Shown here: in pieces, positions 32,457-42,582 of the stretch
How positions within the stretch are numbered: position 1 is the first letter of the stretch
How the letters are laid out: each line of letters starts with the position of its first letter
NCBI GenBank assembly: GCA_001986395.2
Contig: MQVO02000010.1
Coordinates: forward strand, 806,001 to 870,000
Direction: 5' to 3'
Length of the DNA: 64,000 nt
Origin: Irpex lacteus
Lineage: Eukaryota; Basidiomycota; Agaricomycetes; Polyporales; Irpicaceae
Program-made: the position numbers and the translations under genes
The notes under the pieces: generated by a model
Databases searched by the model: none
Told to the model about the DNA's origin: nothing
What the model saw: only the letters and a program-made list of their open reading frames with translations

Positions 32457-32600
32457 CTATGCTTTGTGGGGAGTTCGGAGACACTCGAATTTACGAACTC
32501 CCCAAACTCTTGCAAGTTTTGACTCTCCATGGTTCTGGTATGACTCGGATATATGTTATACATCATCAGTTTATGCATCGTTTGGTGTAAACATCATACA
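32457..32600 (+). repeat. Foldback repeat family, copy 2
   Basis: TATGCTTTGTGGGGAGTTCG, a 17-nt loop and GAACTCCCCAAACTCT copy the hairpin at 173-230. The following GATATATGTTATACATCAT and TTTGGTGTAA also have counterparts there. Confidence 0.55.
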
Positions 32601-32625
32601 GAAGTAGGAGGTCGACTACTATCCT

Positions 32626-33177
32626 CTTTATTATAAAGAGAAACGCGGTCGCTCCACCGCGTCGACATTTCGGCTCCTTCATTGGCTGACACGTCGAGAT
32701 AAACACGTCGTCTGATTGGACAGAGACAAACACGAATTCTGATTGGTACTCACTTGGGCCTGCGTCCAGGATGTTCTTTCGCCTTCGCCTCCGAGCTTCA
32801 CTTCACCTTCACGCACAGGCTCCGTCCCATCCGTCGTAGGGAGCTCGAGTGTAAGTGCGTCGGGTTATTCTGGGTCTCGAAGAACGATGGGATTCATAGA
32901 CCAATGTGGACGCTGTGCCAGCGGCCAAATGATGTCGATACTATATATGTTATGTAATTCCATCAAGTTTTTGAACCTTAAGTTGAAAGAGCTCCCTACG
33001 ACGGCTGGCTTCAAACAAAGGTAAACAGCGGTGTCCGGAGGGGGTACTACCCCATTAGGAGCGTGCGATCACCGACAGGATATTCGAAAAATGAATAATC
33101 GAAAATTCAGGTCAATGAGCCTAGTGGTATAGACAACGCGAATCGACGCGACGTGAGCAGAAAATGTCTGTTGCTCT
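32626..33177 (+). promoter_or_regulatory. RecQ 5' flanking module, repeated elsewhere
   Basis: Composite of two dispersed blocks. The block at 32626-32815 (CTCTTTATTATAAAGAG, CGCGGTCGCTCCACCGCG, GTCGAGATAAACACGTC) recurs inverted at about 51596-51780. The block at 32816-33177 is identical to 25011-25372. Because it ends 60 bp before the RecQ start codon it probably held the promoter and 5' leader. CTCTTTATTATAAAGAG is a palindrome that could serve as a regulatory or terminal site (inference). Confidence 0.55.
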
Positions 33178-33236
33178 CCTGAGCCCTTGATAACCTCTCG
33201 AACCCCCTGCACACTCATCCACTCCTTTTATTTATT

Positions 33237-35133
33237 ATGTCGACAAATCACCCTCCTTTAAATACATCACTAGTTCCCACTATCCCAACGCTTGACCGCA
33301 TCCGAGAAGTGACAAAGGAGAAATTTGGCCGTTATCCGTGCTTATGGCAGGCGCAAACTGCACAAGCACTTCTGCATGGGAAGAAAGACCTGATTGTCAA
33401 GTCCGGGACAGGTTCAGGGAAGATATGAACGTTCTGGATACCCTTACTCTTCAGCCCAACCGGTATTCAATTTGTCATTATGCCCCTGAACTTGCTTGGC
33501 AGTTAGAACGAGGCAGAGCTTAGAGCTCTGAAGGTCAACGCGATCGCTATTAACGAAAAAAACGTGACCCATCAGAAGATCCAGGTATGTGATACTTTGT
33601 GGCTAGTATGAGTCCTTACTTACTACAAGCTATGGCACTTGTGTAGGATATAAAAGATGCGAGATACCGAGTTGTCATTGTGAACCCGGAGAATGCCCTT
33701 GGTGCGGGAAGCATATTCGAGAAAGTCTGGAAATGCGACACCTTCCGGTCACGCATACTCAGCATTATCTGGGACGAAGGACACTGCGTTAGTGCGTGGA
33801 GTAAATTCCGTAAAGATTACAAGGAGGCCGGAAAGCTTCGACTTTCACTTGGCCGCCACATACCCTTCTATGCCGCATCAGCAACGTTTCCGAACGAAGT
33901 ACTTACCGATGTCATGTCACAACTTCGCATGCAACGAGAGACAACTACCTTTATAGAACGTTCGAACGATCGCCCAAATGTCTACTTGTCCGTTCGTCGC
34001 ATCCAATATGCGTTAGACAGCTTCAAAGACCTCGACTTCCTCATCCCGAAGGACTGGAGGCCTGGAACACCACTCCCACAGTTCCTCATATTCTTCGACG
34101 ATATCACCGAATCAATTGCAGCCGCCAAACATCTACGTTCACTGCTCCCTAAGGAGCATCGCCACCTCATCAAGTGGTTCAATTCGGAAATGACACCTGC
34201 ATTCCGTGAGCGCACCTCTGAAGAATTTCGAAATGGAATAGTCTGGTATGTGTTCCACAGACTCGTTCGGTTTGGTGAGTCGTATTGCATTCGCTGTAAT
34301 AAAATAAGCTTACACTATATAATTCTCACCATAGGGAATGGACGTACCCAACGTCCCGCGCATTTATCAGTGACGCGTCACCTGTGATCTGAACACATTG
34401 TGGCAGCGTTCCGGTCGCGCAGCTCGAGCTCCTGGCACAGAAGCAGTCGCAGTCTTGTTTGCAGAGTCGAAATACTTCGACAACGAGAAAGAGAAGGTGG
34501 CAAAGGCGGCTGAGGCAAGGGCCGTGAAAGCAGCGGCAAAGGTGGTAGGCAGTGAGAAAGTCAAACGCCCACATGACGTGGGTGGTGCAGCTGGTGCGCC
34601 TGCAGCAAAGCGACAACGGGTTGCCGGAGATCAGCCAACCGTGACGAAAAACACTTCTCAGACTGTATCGCACTCACCGTCAAGTGCCCAGACGCACGGC
34701 GAGGCAGAAATGTTGACTATTTATGAGCAACTCCGGATCACCTACCATACACGGCATCATCACAATGTGGCAGACAGTGACGTGACGTCTCCGACAAGCA
34801 GCAGCAATGAGCCACAGCCCGAGATGGACGCCTTCATCAATGCAGCGACACGCCCCGGTGCTACTTATCGACTGCCAATCATGGCGTATTATGAGAATGA
34901 CCGAAGAAGTATGTGGACTTTGCTTGTTTGAACAACATATTCTCACACTCACGATGACTTACATAATAGGACCGGATAGCCATCTTTGTTCCCCACAAAG
35001 CCCGCAGGGCTGTTTGCGATGCAACCTCACAATCAACACAACGTGCTGCGAGCTCTGTAACTCAAAGAAGACCAACCCATCTGATATCTTCACTCGTTAC
35101 CTTCCCCCACCTTTTACGATTTCTGAAGAATGA
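33237..35133 (+). pseudogene. RecQ-family DNA helicase, inactivated
   Basis: Four exons can be followed: 33237-33584, 33647-34274, 34335-34908 and 34970-35133. Motifs: the RecQ motif-0-like RYPCLWQAQTAQALLHG, Walker A KSGTGSGK, DExH box IIWDEGHCVSAW, motif III SATFP, CSTDSFG with GMDVPNV, LNTLWQRSGRAAR, a basic/Ala-rich tail and a C-terminal Cys cluster (GCLRCNLTINTTCCELC). Broken by TGA just after Walker A, TAG 100 bp later, TGA in VPRIYQ-stop-RVTCDL where Trp is expected, and a frameshift (net +1) at GTCTGGTATGTG. RecQ enzymes unwind DNA 3' to 5'. Multi-copy RecQ genes occur near fungal telomeres and in mushroom repeat islands. The three stops and the changed Walker A Lys-Thr are all explicable as C to T or G to A transitions. 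Not functional as read. Confidence 0.85.
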
Positions 35134-35168
35134 AGAATCGTTTCTTTGTGGGCAGGGCTTTTGGGACC

Positions 35169-35205
35169 CGCGAGATGTAACGTCCATGTCCCCAAAGCGT
35201 GGGAA
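35169..35205 (+). repeat. 37-bp 3' flank block, copy 2
   Basis: Begins CGCGAGATGTAACGTCCATG and lies 35 bp after the RecQ stop. It is the partner of 31381-31417. Confidence 0.65.
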
Positions 35206-37228
35206 CACTGATCGGACTACAATTCAATAACTACTTTGTTATCATACTGTCTGACTCCATTCAACTGTAAGTATTCTAATCCGAGTCGGGCGCCTCCATC
35301 ACTACTTACATTCACAAACTGATTTCTACAACAACAACGACTACTTCATTCTGTGTCCAAATTTCGCATACATATAACTATACCATGATATGATCTAGTT
35401 GCTGAGGCTGCGAGGGGGAAACAATCGTATGTATACAAATGCTGGAGGTGATACGAACGAGGGCGACCTGGCCTTAGAAATATTTTCAAACTCAGCAGCG
35501 CACGGTGCGAGAGCAACCTCCTCAAAGCCGCAGTTCAATTCCTGCTTGTACCTTTTTCCCCCTTCATCGACTTGGACTTTTGGCAGGTTTTCCGTCATTT
35601 ATGCAGGAAGGGTTTAGTGACGTAGTAAGTGCGCTTACGTGCTTGCAGAACAAACAAACCCGTACAGGTTCTATCTTGCCTATTACGAATGGCGTAATGT
35701 TGATTACATCAGCGTGGACAAGGGGACCTCCGGCATTAGCGCTTAGAACCTCGCGGCGGACGCTCTCTCTCTCCGTCTCCTTGACCGTGACATTGCTGTC
35801 AGTGAAGCCGTTATCTATTCAAGTTCTTATAGCTGTACCGGATAGCCTGTGCTACCAGATGCACTCCATGTCAAGTACCTCAATGAGCATGGCATATCAC
35901 GACAATTCCCGAGGACCTGAGCCTTGACTAAGAACAGAGTCAGTATCATTGATCGTGTCTTGTATACAATGTTGGTGCGTACCTGATTATCTCAACGCTC
36001 TGCATTAGAGGGGAATTCGGACGGGATTCAGTGGGCAAACGTGGGTGCAGGGATCGTGAGAGGAGACGAGAGAAGGGAGGTATGATTTTATCGCACCCAA
36101 AGCCTGTATGTGTCACGTTAAATCTCTTGATAAACCTTCCATCTCTCCATTGCAACCAGCAACGAACTCGACCATCTTCCCCTCATGCACCCCCATTAGC
36201 TTCTGGCAGGTACCCCCAGACAGTGTTAGATATCACGCAGTGTGACGCGAGGGTCCTTGCGGTGTCTCGTGCAAGCTCATGCTGCAGGGAGGCGTAGCGA
36301 CGGGGGTAAGAAGGGATAACTCTGAGGCATTGATGCAGTGAATCCATTGCGTTAGTCGTTGAGTGTTGATACTGATTGCTGTATGTCCACGATGCCTGTC
36401 ACTTACCAGGGACGGTCAACCCAAGCTTGTTAGGATAGGCATCTTTCATGATGGGGTACTGACAGAGTATTGTCGTCTATCCCCCCGCGTATTTGTGGAC
36501 TCACCCTCCTCGTCGCCCCATTCATCTTCAAGCCCATTGTCCGACTTGTCCCAGATCTACAAAACATACTCAGACAGCACCGAAACATGCGCGATAGCAT
36601 GCAGAACACACACGGTATCACACACCGACTGACCGGCGGAGGTACGGAGTGTTGCCTACAGAGTCAGACAAACAAGGCTGATGGTATGGATGAGGAATAG
36701 TCTGACGCCTTTGCGGAGTGAGTGGTCTGTTGGCTTGCCAAAATACGCTGGAATGCTTATGATACTGTATAGATGAGCGGAGCACAAGAATGCTACAGGC
36801 CCCGACTACATACTTAGTCAGTTTGTCAAGAACAAGAACGCAGAAGCTAGTCCCATCCGTACTCCGGCCGCCAAATCTACGTGAGTTCGTTGTATTGTCG
36901 TTGTATTGCTTCATTGTACGTCTATGCCAGTAGCAGTCGCTGCCAACTCACTTGTTGTTCTTAATATGAGATTACGCGTAGACTGGTTGTTATATACAAG
37001 TCGTGAGTATCTACACTATATCTCGCTACATAAATCAAACTTTGTGTAATTAGTTTGATAATATCGCTGCCAATATGCACGTTCAGAAATCGTATCCCGC
37101 CGCTTTGACGGCCCTGCTCACACAAGTCAGCAGTCACGCTAATACTAGACATACGCTGAACCCACTGGTAGCGGGTGCACCTGGACCTTCGTATCTCGGG
37201 CTATGGGCATCAAGTTCAATTAGCCTGG
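35206..37228. other. Intergenic stretch, no gene assigned
   Basis: Contains one SINE-like repeat (listed). Minus-strand fragments near 36490-36560 read DKSDNGLEDEWGDEE and 36618-36914 is open, so a decayed minus-strand gene is possible, but I could not build an exon model. Confidence 0.4.
35485..35550 (+). repeat. SINE-like repeat, tRNA-related boxes
   Basis: ACTCAGCAGCGC (35490-35501), 31 bases, then GCAGTTCAATTCCTGC, the same box pair and spacing as the minus-strand repeat at 11447-11508. It is preceded by AAATATTTTCA, similar to AAATATTCAG in front of 31689. Confidence 0.5.
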
Positions 37229-37268
37229 CAAGCGGCCCTCCACTTCCCCCCCCCCCTTTGCCAGGCTA
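37229..37268. repeat. Short stem with TTAGCCTGGCAA arms
   Basis: TAGCCTGGCAA and TTGCCAGGCTA face each other across a 20-bp C-rich loop. It could be a tiny foldback or a transcription-level hairpin. Confidence 0.5.
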
Positions 37269-38251
37269 ACAAGCCAAGATTTGCTAAGAGCCACATACCA
37301 GCGTTGTTCCGTTTAACGTTTAGTTTACTAGTGGCGCCCAAAAGTTTGGAAACAGCGTCACTGGCAGGCGCCGTACCCCTCCAGCGTCGTACACTCTCGT
37401 CGTATTGGTGCACACTGCGGCGCACGGAAACATCGTTTTATGTACTAAATAATAGAATGGTATGCTTTCCTTTGAATAAATTTCAGGACCCCCTCTCTTT
37501 AATTTGAGGAGATATGGTACCAACTACACCCACATGAGCGGAAAAGTTACCGTGTTTCTTTCCTCAATATCAACGCGCATTATCGACACAACAAACCACA
37601 GGGGTAGCCTGCGTTATGCAAAGATAGGTATGATTACATGTCTAGTCAAGAGCTATAACCATCGTTGAGTAATGACCACTATTTCATCCGACCACTAATA
37701 CCGGCACAGAATCCAAGTGACTATCTCTCGTTTGATATGTGACTACCCTCTTCTATTCCATCCATGTGCCATTTAAATGTCAATAGTACGTATATGTGCC
37801 ACTTTTGACGCGTTCCTTCGGTGTATAGGGACACGACGACCGTAATACTGCCGGCGGCCACGGCAGGCTACGTGGGGCGCGAAATTGTCGCTTCGATTGT
37901 CGGCTTACATTCGTGTAGAACACACTGATACTTGATATAAGTAGAATATACATGCATTAAATAAATTCAATACTATATCTTTGTATTAGGTAGCGTAGTT
38001 CTGCTATAGTTCATGGGGATATGTTTCCTACCGGCTGACAGATGAATCAGGCTGTACATGGGGCAGCGGAAGGAAGGGACATTCATGCTTCTGGGATATA
38101 ATTATAGGACATACAATAGTATACAAAATACAACATCTAGTCCACCAGATAAGTTTCCGACGTACGCGACGTATATCCAGTGAACCAGCAGAGGCGAGTA
38201 ACAAGCGCCGTTTCCAAACTTTTGGGCGCCACGAGTACACTCAGTCCTGAC
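37269..38251. other. Intergenic stretch with a shared GTGGCGCCCAAAAGTTTGG motif
   Basis: The motif GTGGCGCCCAAAAGTTTGG occurs at 37332 on plus and near 38213-38231 on minus, each followed by AAAC and GCG. Otherwise only short frames. Confidence 0.45.
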
Positions 38252-38513
38252 GCATTACGAAACACCTTGTGGTTGTCGTAGACAGTATATCTGTGCACAG
38301 CCTCTGCTGTAATGGTTTTGGTAACTTGTCCGTTCCGTCGCTCGTTCACGACGCTTCCTCACTAAGTGGCGCACAAAGCTGCTGGCCGGAACGCCGAAGG
38401 CGCGAAGACCTGCAACGATGTGCGCCCCATACATTGATCCAAGTACTCTCTCTTTACCTTGCTGAACAATAGCCGGGTAGCGGGTCTAGCTGCGAACACA
38501 GCGTTAGTGAATT
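38252..38513 (-). repeat. Inverted partial copy of the 39881-40800 module
   Basis: The reverse complement starts AATTCACTAACGCTG, runs through AGACCCGCTACCCGGCTATT, the central foldback hairpin and TCGTGAACGAGC, and ends near GGTGTTTCGTAATG. It is in the same order as the tandem modules. Confidence 0.7.
38368..38426. repeat. 59-bp foldback hairpin, GGCGCACA family
   Basis: Nested inverted repeat: GGCGCACA ... TGTGCGCC outside, GCTGCTGGCC ... GACCTGCAAC inside, and GCCGAAGGC at the tip. Same-architecture copies: 38781-38840, 39991-40049, 40430-40488, 43468-43512, 45454-45514, 51400-51459, 53608-53663 and 53953-54002. Several have compensating substitutions on the two arms. Confidence 0.75.
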
Positions 38514-39880
38514 ATCCTCAAATCGGGTATCTTGTGTGGGGGAAAAATGGCCTCCTTGCACGTGACCAAAAATGACGGCTCCGCGGCCCAGTACCTCTCG
38601 GGTTCTTTCCGCGGTAGCCATTCTCGAGCGCTCTGCGAACAATTGAGGTTCACATCGCGAACGTTTTATAAGGCTAAATACATGGTTTGGTACTTATTGC
38701 CAGTGTTATTGCTGCAAAAACTAGCGGATATTGTGTACTGTCCGCGTATCATGTACTGCGCTTGTTGGGAGATGAACAACGTGCGCATAAGTAGCTGCTG
38801 GTCGGAGCGCCAAGGCCGCGCAGACCTGCAGCGATGTGCTAAGTTGGTCTTGCGATGATTTGAAGGTGACTTGAGGCCTAGAGCCAGTTCTCTTTGTCTT
38901 ACATACAGTGTAGGACGGGTCCTCGTCCCAACCCCGGTCCTCGTCCCACTCTTCCGTAGAACTCGCACGACCTCTTCCAGTTGAGTGAAACTTTGTCGGT
39001 ATGTACATAGTAATGTATTCTCCTTACACAAAAATTGAGAGATCGTTGGGGCTGCGTACGAAGGAGAGATAATTTGCTCAATGCAGCGAGAGACAACAAT
39101 TGACATAAGCACTGATTCCGGCTACCTTCGGGAACGCTGCTCATGGCTCACTGTCTATCCAAATTAAACCTTCAGGTACTAAAAATACCTGAATACATGT
39201 ATGTTATGTTTCCGAGATACACAAAGCTCATACAACGGTGATAAAAATTCGTTCATCGACAGTACAGTTGCAGAGTGACATAGGTGTGACGTACGATGGG
39301 CGTCTGATCATCGCACGCGCAACCGGCACCGACGCTCCCGCCGCCTTCGATCTATTCCGGGAGAGACGAGAGATTCGTGAAAAAGAGGATAGCTACAACG
39401 ATGATAAGGGTAGTGATTGAGTATATTGATGATGAGAAGAGTAATGGAACATATAATCATGCAATATTTGGCTTATCGTGTGACCAGTAGCCGAGCGCTT
39501 TGTTACAAATGTGACTGTAACGCCCCTAAGAGGGTATATCGCCCTGGGACGAGGAGTGGTGGATGTGACAAAGGTGGCCGTGCCATCAAATGTATGTCTT
39601 TACACGACAGCGGAGAGAATTCACTTAGAAATATTCATACATATTCTACTAGTAGTACTACTTCTGTCTTTCAAATTTCGAGCCGAAAAATAAAACCAGT
39701 CTGTATAAAAACGCAAATCAAAAGCGCTGGGACGAGGACCCGTCCTACACTGTATAGCATACAGTACGGCTCCCCCGGCTGTGCGATAAGTACTGTAAAT
39801 ATTGGGCCAGCTAACATTCGGCCAGCTACTTACTAACAACGGCGAAGCTAGCGCTTCAGAATAGCTGACTAAGACTATAT
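38514..39880. other. Intergenic stretch between repeat modules
   Basis: One further hairpin (38781-38840). GGGACGAGGACCCGTCC-type words near 38925 and 39730 recur in inverted order. No motif-bearing frame. Confidence 0.45.
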
Positions 39881-40800
39881 AATTCACTAACGCTGCGTTC
39901 GCAGCTAGACCCGCTACCCAGCTATCGTTCAGCAAGGTAAAGAAAGGGTACTTCAAGTTGTATCGATGTACGCTATGCATATACAGTAAGGGCGCACATC
40001 GCTGCAGGCCTTCGCGCCTTCGGCGCTCCGGCCAGCAGCTTTGTGCGCCACTTACACAGGACGCGTCGTGAACGAGCAACGGAACGACAAGGTACCAAAA
40101 ATTCTCGAGCAGATACTGTGGACAACTATATTGCCTACGACAAGCACAAAATATTTCGTCAGTACTGAGTGCAGTAAGTACCCGCAGTACACACTTCCAA
40201 CTTCCAAGCTTCGCAAGGTTGAGGACAGCAAGCGCGCAAAACAGTCACGTGAAAATCACGCCATTTTCTCGGGAAGTCACGAGCGTGCAGAATTCAGGTT
40301 CGATTTCGCCAACGTAGCGGGAATAATTCACTAACGCTGCGTTCGCAGCTAGACCCGCTACCCGGCTATCGTTCAGCAAGGTAAAGAAAGGGTACTTCAA
40401 GTTGTATCGATGTCCGCTATGCATATAAGGGCGCACAAAGCTGCTGGCCTTCGCGCCTTCGGCGCTCCGGCCAGCAGCGATGTGCGCCACTTAGTCAGGA
40501 AGCGTCGTGAACGAGCAACGGAACGAACAAGTTACCCAAAATATTACAGCGGAGCCTGTGGACGAGTATATTGCCTGCGACAACCTCAAAGTGTTTCGTA
40601 TTTCGTCAGTACTGAGTGTAGTAAGTAAGTACCCGCAGTACGCACTTCCAAGCTTCGCAAGGTTGAGGACAGCAAGCGCGCCAACTAGTCACGTGAAAAT
40701 CACGCCATTTTCTCGGGAAGTCACGAGCGTGCAGAATTCAGGTTCGATTTCGCCAACCCCTACAACCCAAAGACCCACTACCCAGAGGGTAGCGGGAATA
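39881..40800 (+). repeat. Tandem direct duplication of a ~0.45-kb module
   Basis: Unit 1 is 39881-40324 and unit 2 is 40325-40800. Both begin AATTCACTAACGCTGCG, carry the 59-bp foldback, AACGAGCAACGGAACGA, GTCAGTACTGAGTG, CTTCGCAAGGTTGAGGACAG and CACGCCATTTTCTCGGGAAG, and finish in GTAGCGGGAATA. Unit 2 has a 31-bp insertion before that end. The foldback arms differ in which side is purine-rich, so the hairpin tip inverted between units. Confidence 0.8.
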
Positions 40801-40894
40801 AGCGCCCCGTAGACACGGATCATTCAAAGCTTGCTCAACTTGCCCTACTTCAAAACTTCAAAGCCTCAAGATGGGCCCCCCCTCAGCCAAGAGC

Positions 40895-42582
40895 ATGTCA
40901 CAGGATACTCAAGATATTATCAAGTTCCTCCGCTGGACGCGCAAAAATCGGGGAGATATCCCTCGCGCGATCATACCGTTTTGTTATCACTGGGTGCGTA
41001 CCCCACCTCTCAGCACTCAACCCGGATACTCGAATTGTCATCGATGTTTCAGGACAAGATGGTGGAAGATCTATCTATCTCGAGAGAAGAATTCAATGAC
41101 GACTTGGCTCTTCCCCTTTGGGAGTTCGTTGCAGCACTTGCCGCACGCACCGACGAGATAAAGGCGCAGGAACGTCACAGACTCACCAGCAACGAAACCC
41201 TCCGAGAAGCACTTCAGGCCCTAGTCTCCAGATGGCATGATTTGCCTGCCTTAAGCAATATCCACGATGTGGTTGAGTTTGGTTTTGACAACCTCTCCGC
41301 ATATCTCCCGCCCGAATCAATGGAAGGAATGACTAACCGGAAGGCCAACCCGGATACAAAGCAACTGGGCGGGGAAGTACAGGTGCATGGCGGGGCCGTT
41401 TTCAAACCCGCCGAGTATAAAACGGTACATGCAATTTTTAGCGTATCTATCCGCACTGCTGATGCCTATCATCTGTACGCTCAATGGCCCCGCAGGAGAG
41501 TGTTGAGGTGGGTGCTATGAATTGAGTTTGGCTAGATATCGTCGCATAATACATCAATCTAGGGCTTTGCGGGCTCTTGCCAGGATACGCTGACCGAGAG
41601 GGGCACTCAGGCAGTGGCAGAGAGCTCAGTATTTGGCGTATGTTTCCAAAGATTTTGATGACACCCCAAGCTGACCTTTCGTTGCTACAGACCGCCATGG
41701 ATCTTGATAAGGTACTCGCATATAGTCAACTTCCATCAAGCACGTTATCACAATGCTATTACAGGTGTCGTCAAGATCATGGAGTGGTGGTCGCGGAAGC
41801 CCGGAGGCAGGTTTGTTGAATGGTCACATGCGGATAACCTCGCTGACGCGACCTGGTTTTGTATCAGGTTCCCACTGCTCGTATGGGCAGCATATCTCTG
41901 GAGGACGGTCATGACCTGGCGCAGCCACTCCACAGGGAGGCCAAGGCAGTCCCCGATCTGACACCTATCAAGGAATCAATCCGCAATGACCGCGCTCACG
42001 CAGACAGGGTTATGTCGAGAGAGTCCACTGGCGAATATCTCACCTTAGGCGGTGATAACAGTCAAGTTTTCTGCGGATCTAGTGCACCGAAGGATAGCCG
42101 CGAAAAACGTGAGGGCACGTCGCATGAGCCGTCCGCAGTGACCACGGGCGCCCCGTTAAATGACTCCAGGGCACCATCGCCTCTGACTGAAATGGAAGAT
42201 GGTATGTGCGCATATTCTACCATGATCATTGCTTATATGTGATTATCAACAGACCTACTGCCCGATCAACCTAGCGACCGAAAGACGCCGGAGGGTATGC
42301 ACACATATCCTCAGTCGACTTATTGCTCATATTGTACCATCAGTAACCCTATGGGTTGATGAAGTGGCAATCGGTCCTGAAGATAACGCACGTACCTTGA
42401 CCGACAGGGCAAGGAGGTTCTACGAGAATCGAATATCGCTCAAAAGGCAGCAAATACGTGACATTGTGATCGAGCTTGCTGGCCTCGAGTTCCAGGCGGA
42501 GATAGATGCGTTGCGCTTACAAGAGCTACTTCAGCCCGACAGGACAACGGTGTTAGGTAAGCGAAGCGCGGCTGACATATAG
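40895..42582 (+). CDS. Unrecognised nuclear-type protein, duplicated family 1, copy B
   Basis: Eight-exon model: 40895-40993, 41053-41511, 41584-41637, 41691-41711, 41765-41806, 41868-42201, 42253-42294 and 42344-42582, about 429 residues, all junctions in frame. Starts MSQDTQDIIKFLRWTRKNRG; an upstream in-frame ATG at 40871 is not present in copy A. Exons 1-2 encode almost the same protein as copy A, whereas exons 3-8 are only distantly alike, and the C-terminus (RARRFYENRISLKRQQIRDI, IELAGLEFQAEIDALRLQEL) is a different but also helical, coiled-coil-like sequence. Intron 5 begins GC, not GT (GAG then GCAGGT), while copy A has GTAGGT there; it may be a GC-AG intron. Copy B has an extra intron near the end. 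The gene sits 95 bp after the tandem repeat. Function unknown. Confidence 0.6.

Noticed and set aside
38368..40488. CRISPR-like array from repeated hairpins
   Set aside because: Repeats are irregularly spaced, in both orientations, and embedded in larger duplications; the host is a eukaryote.
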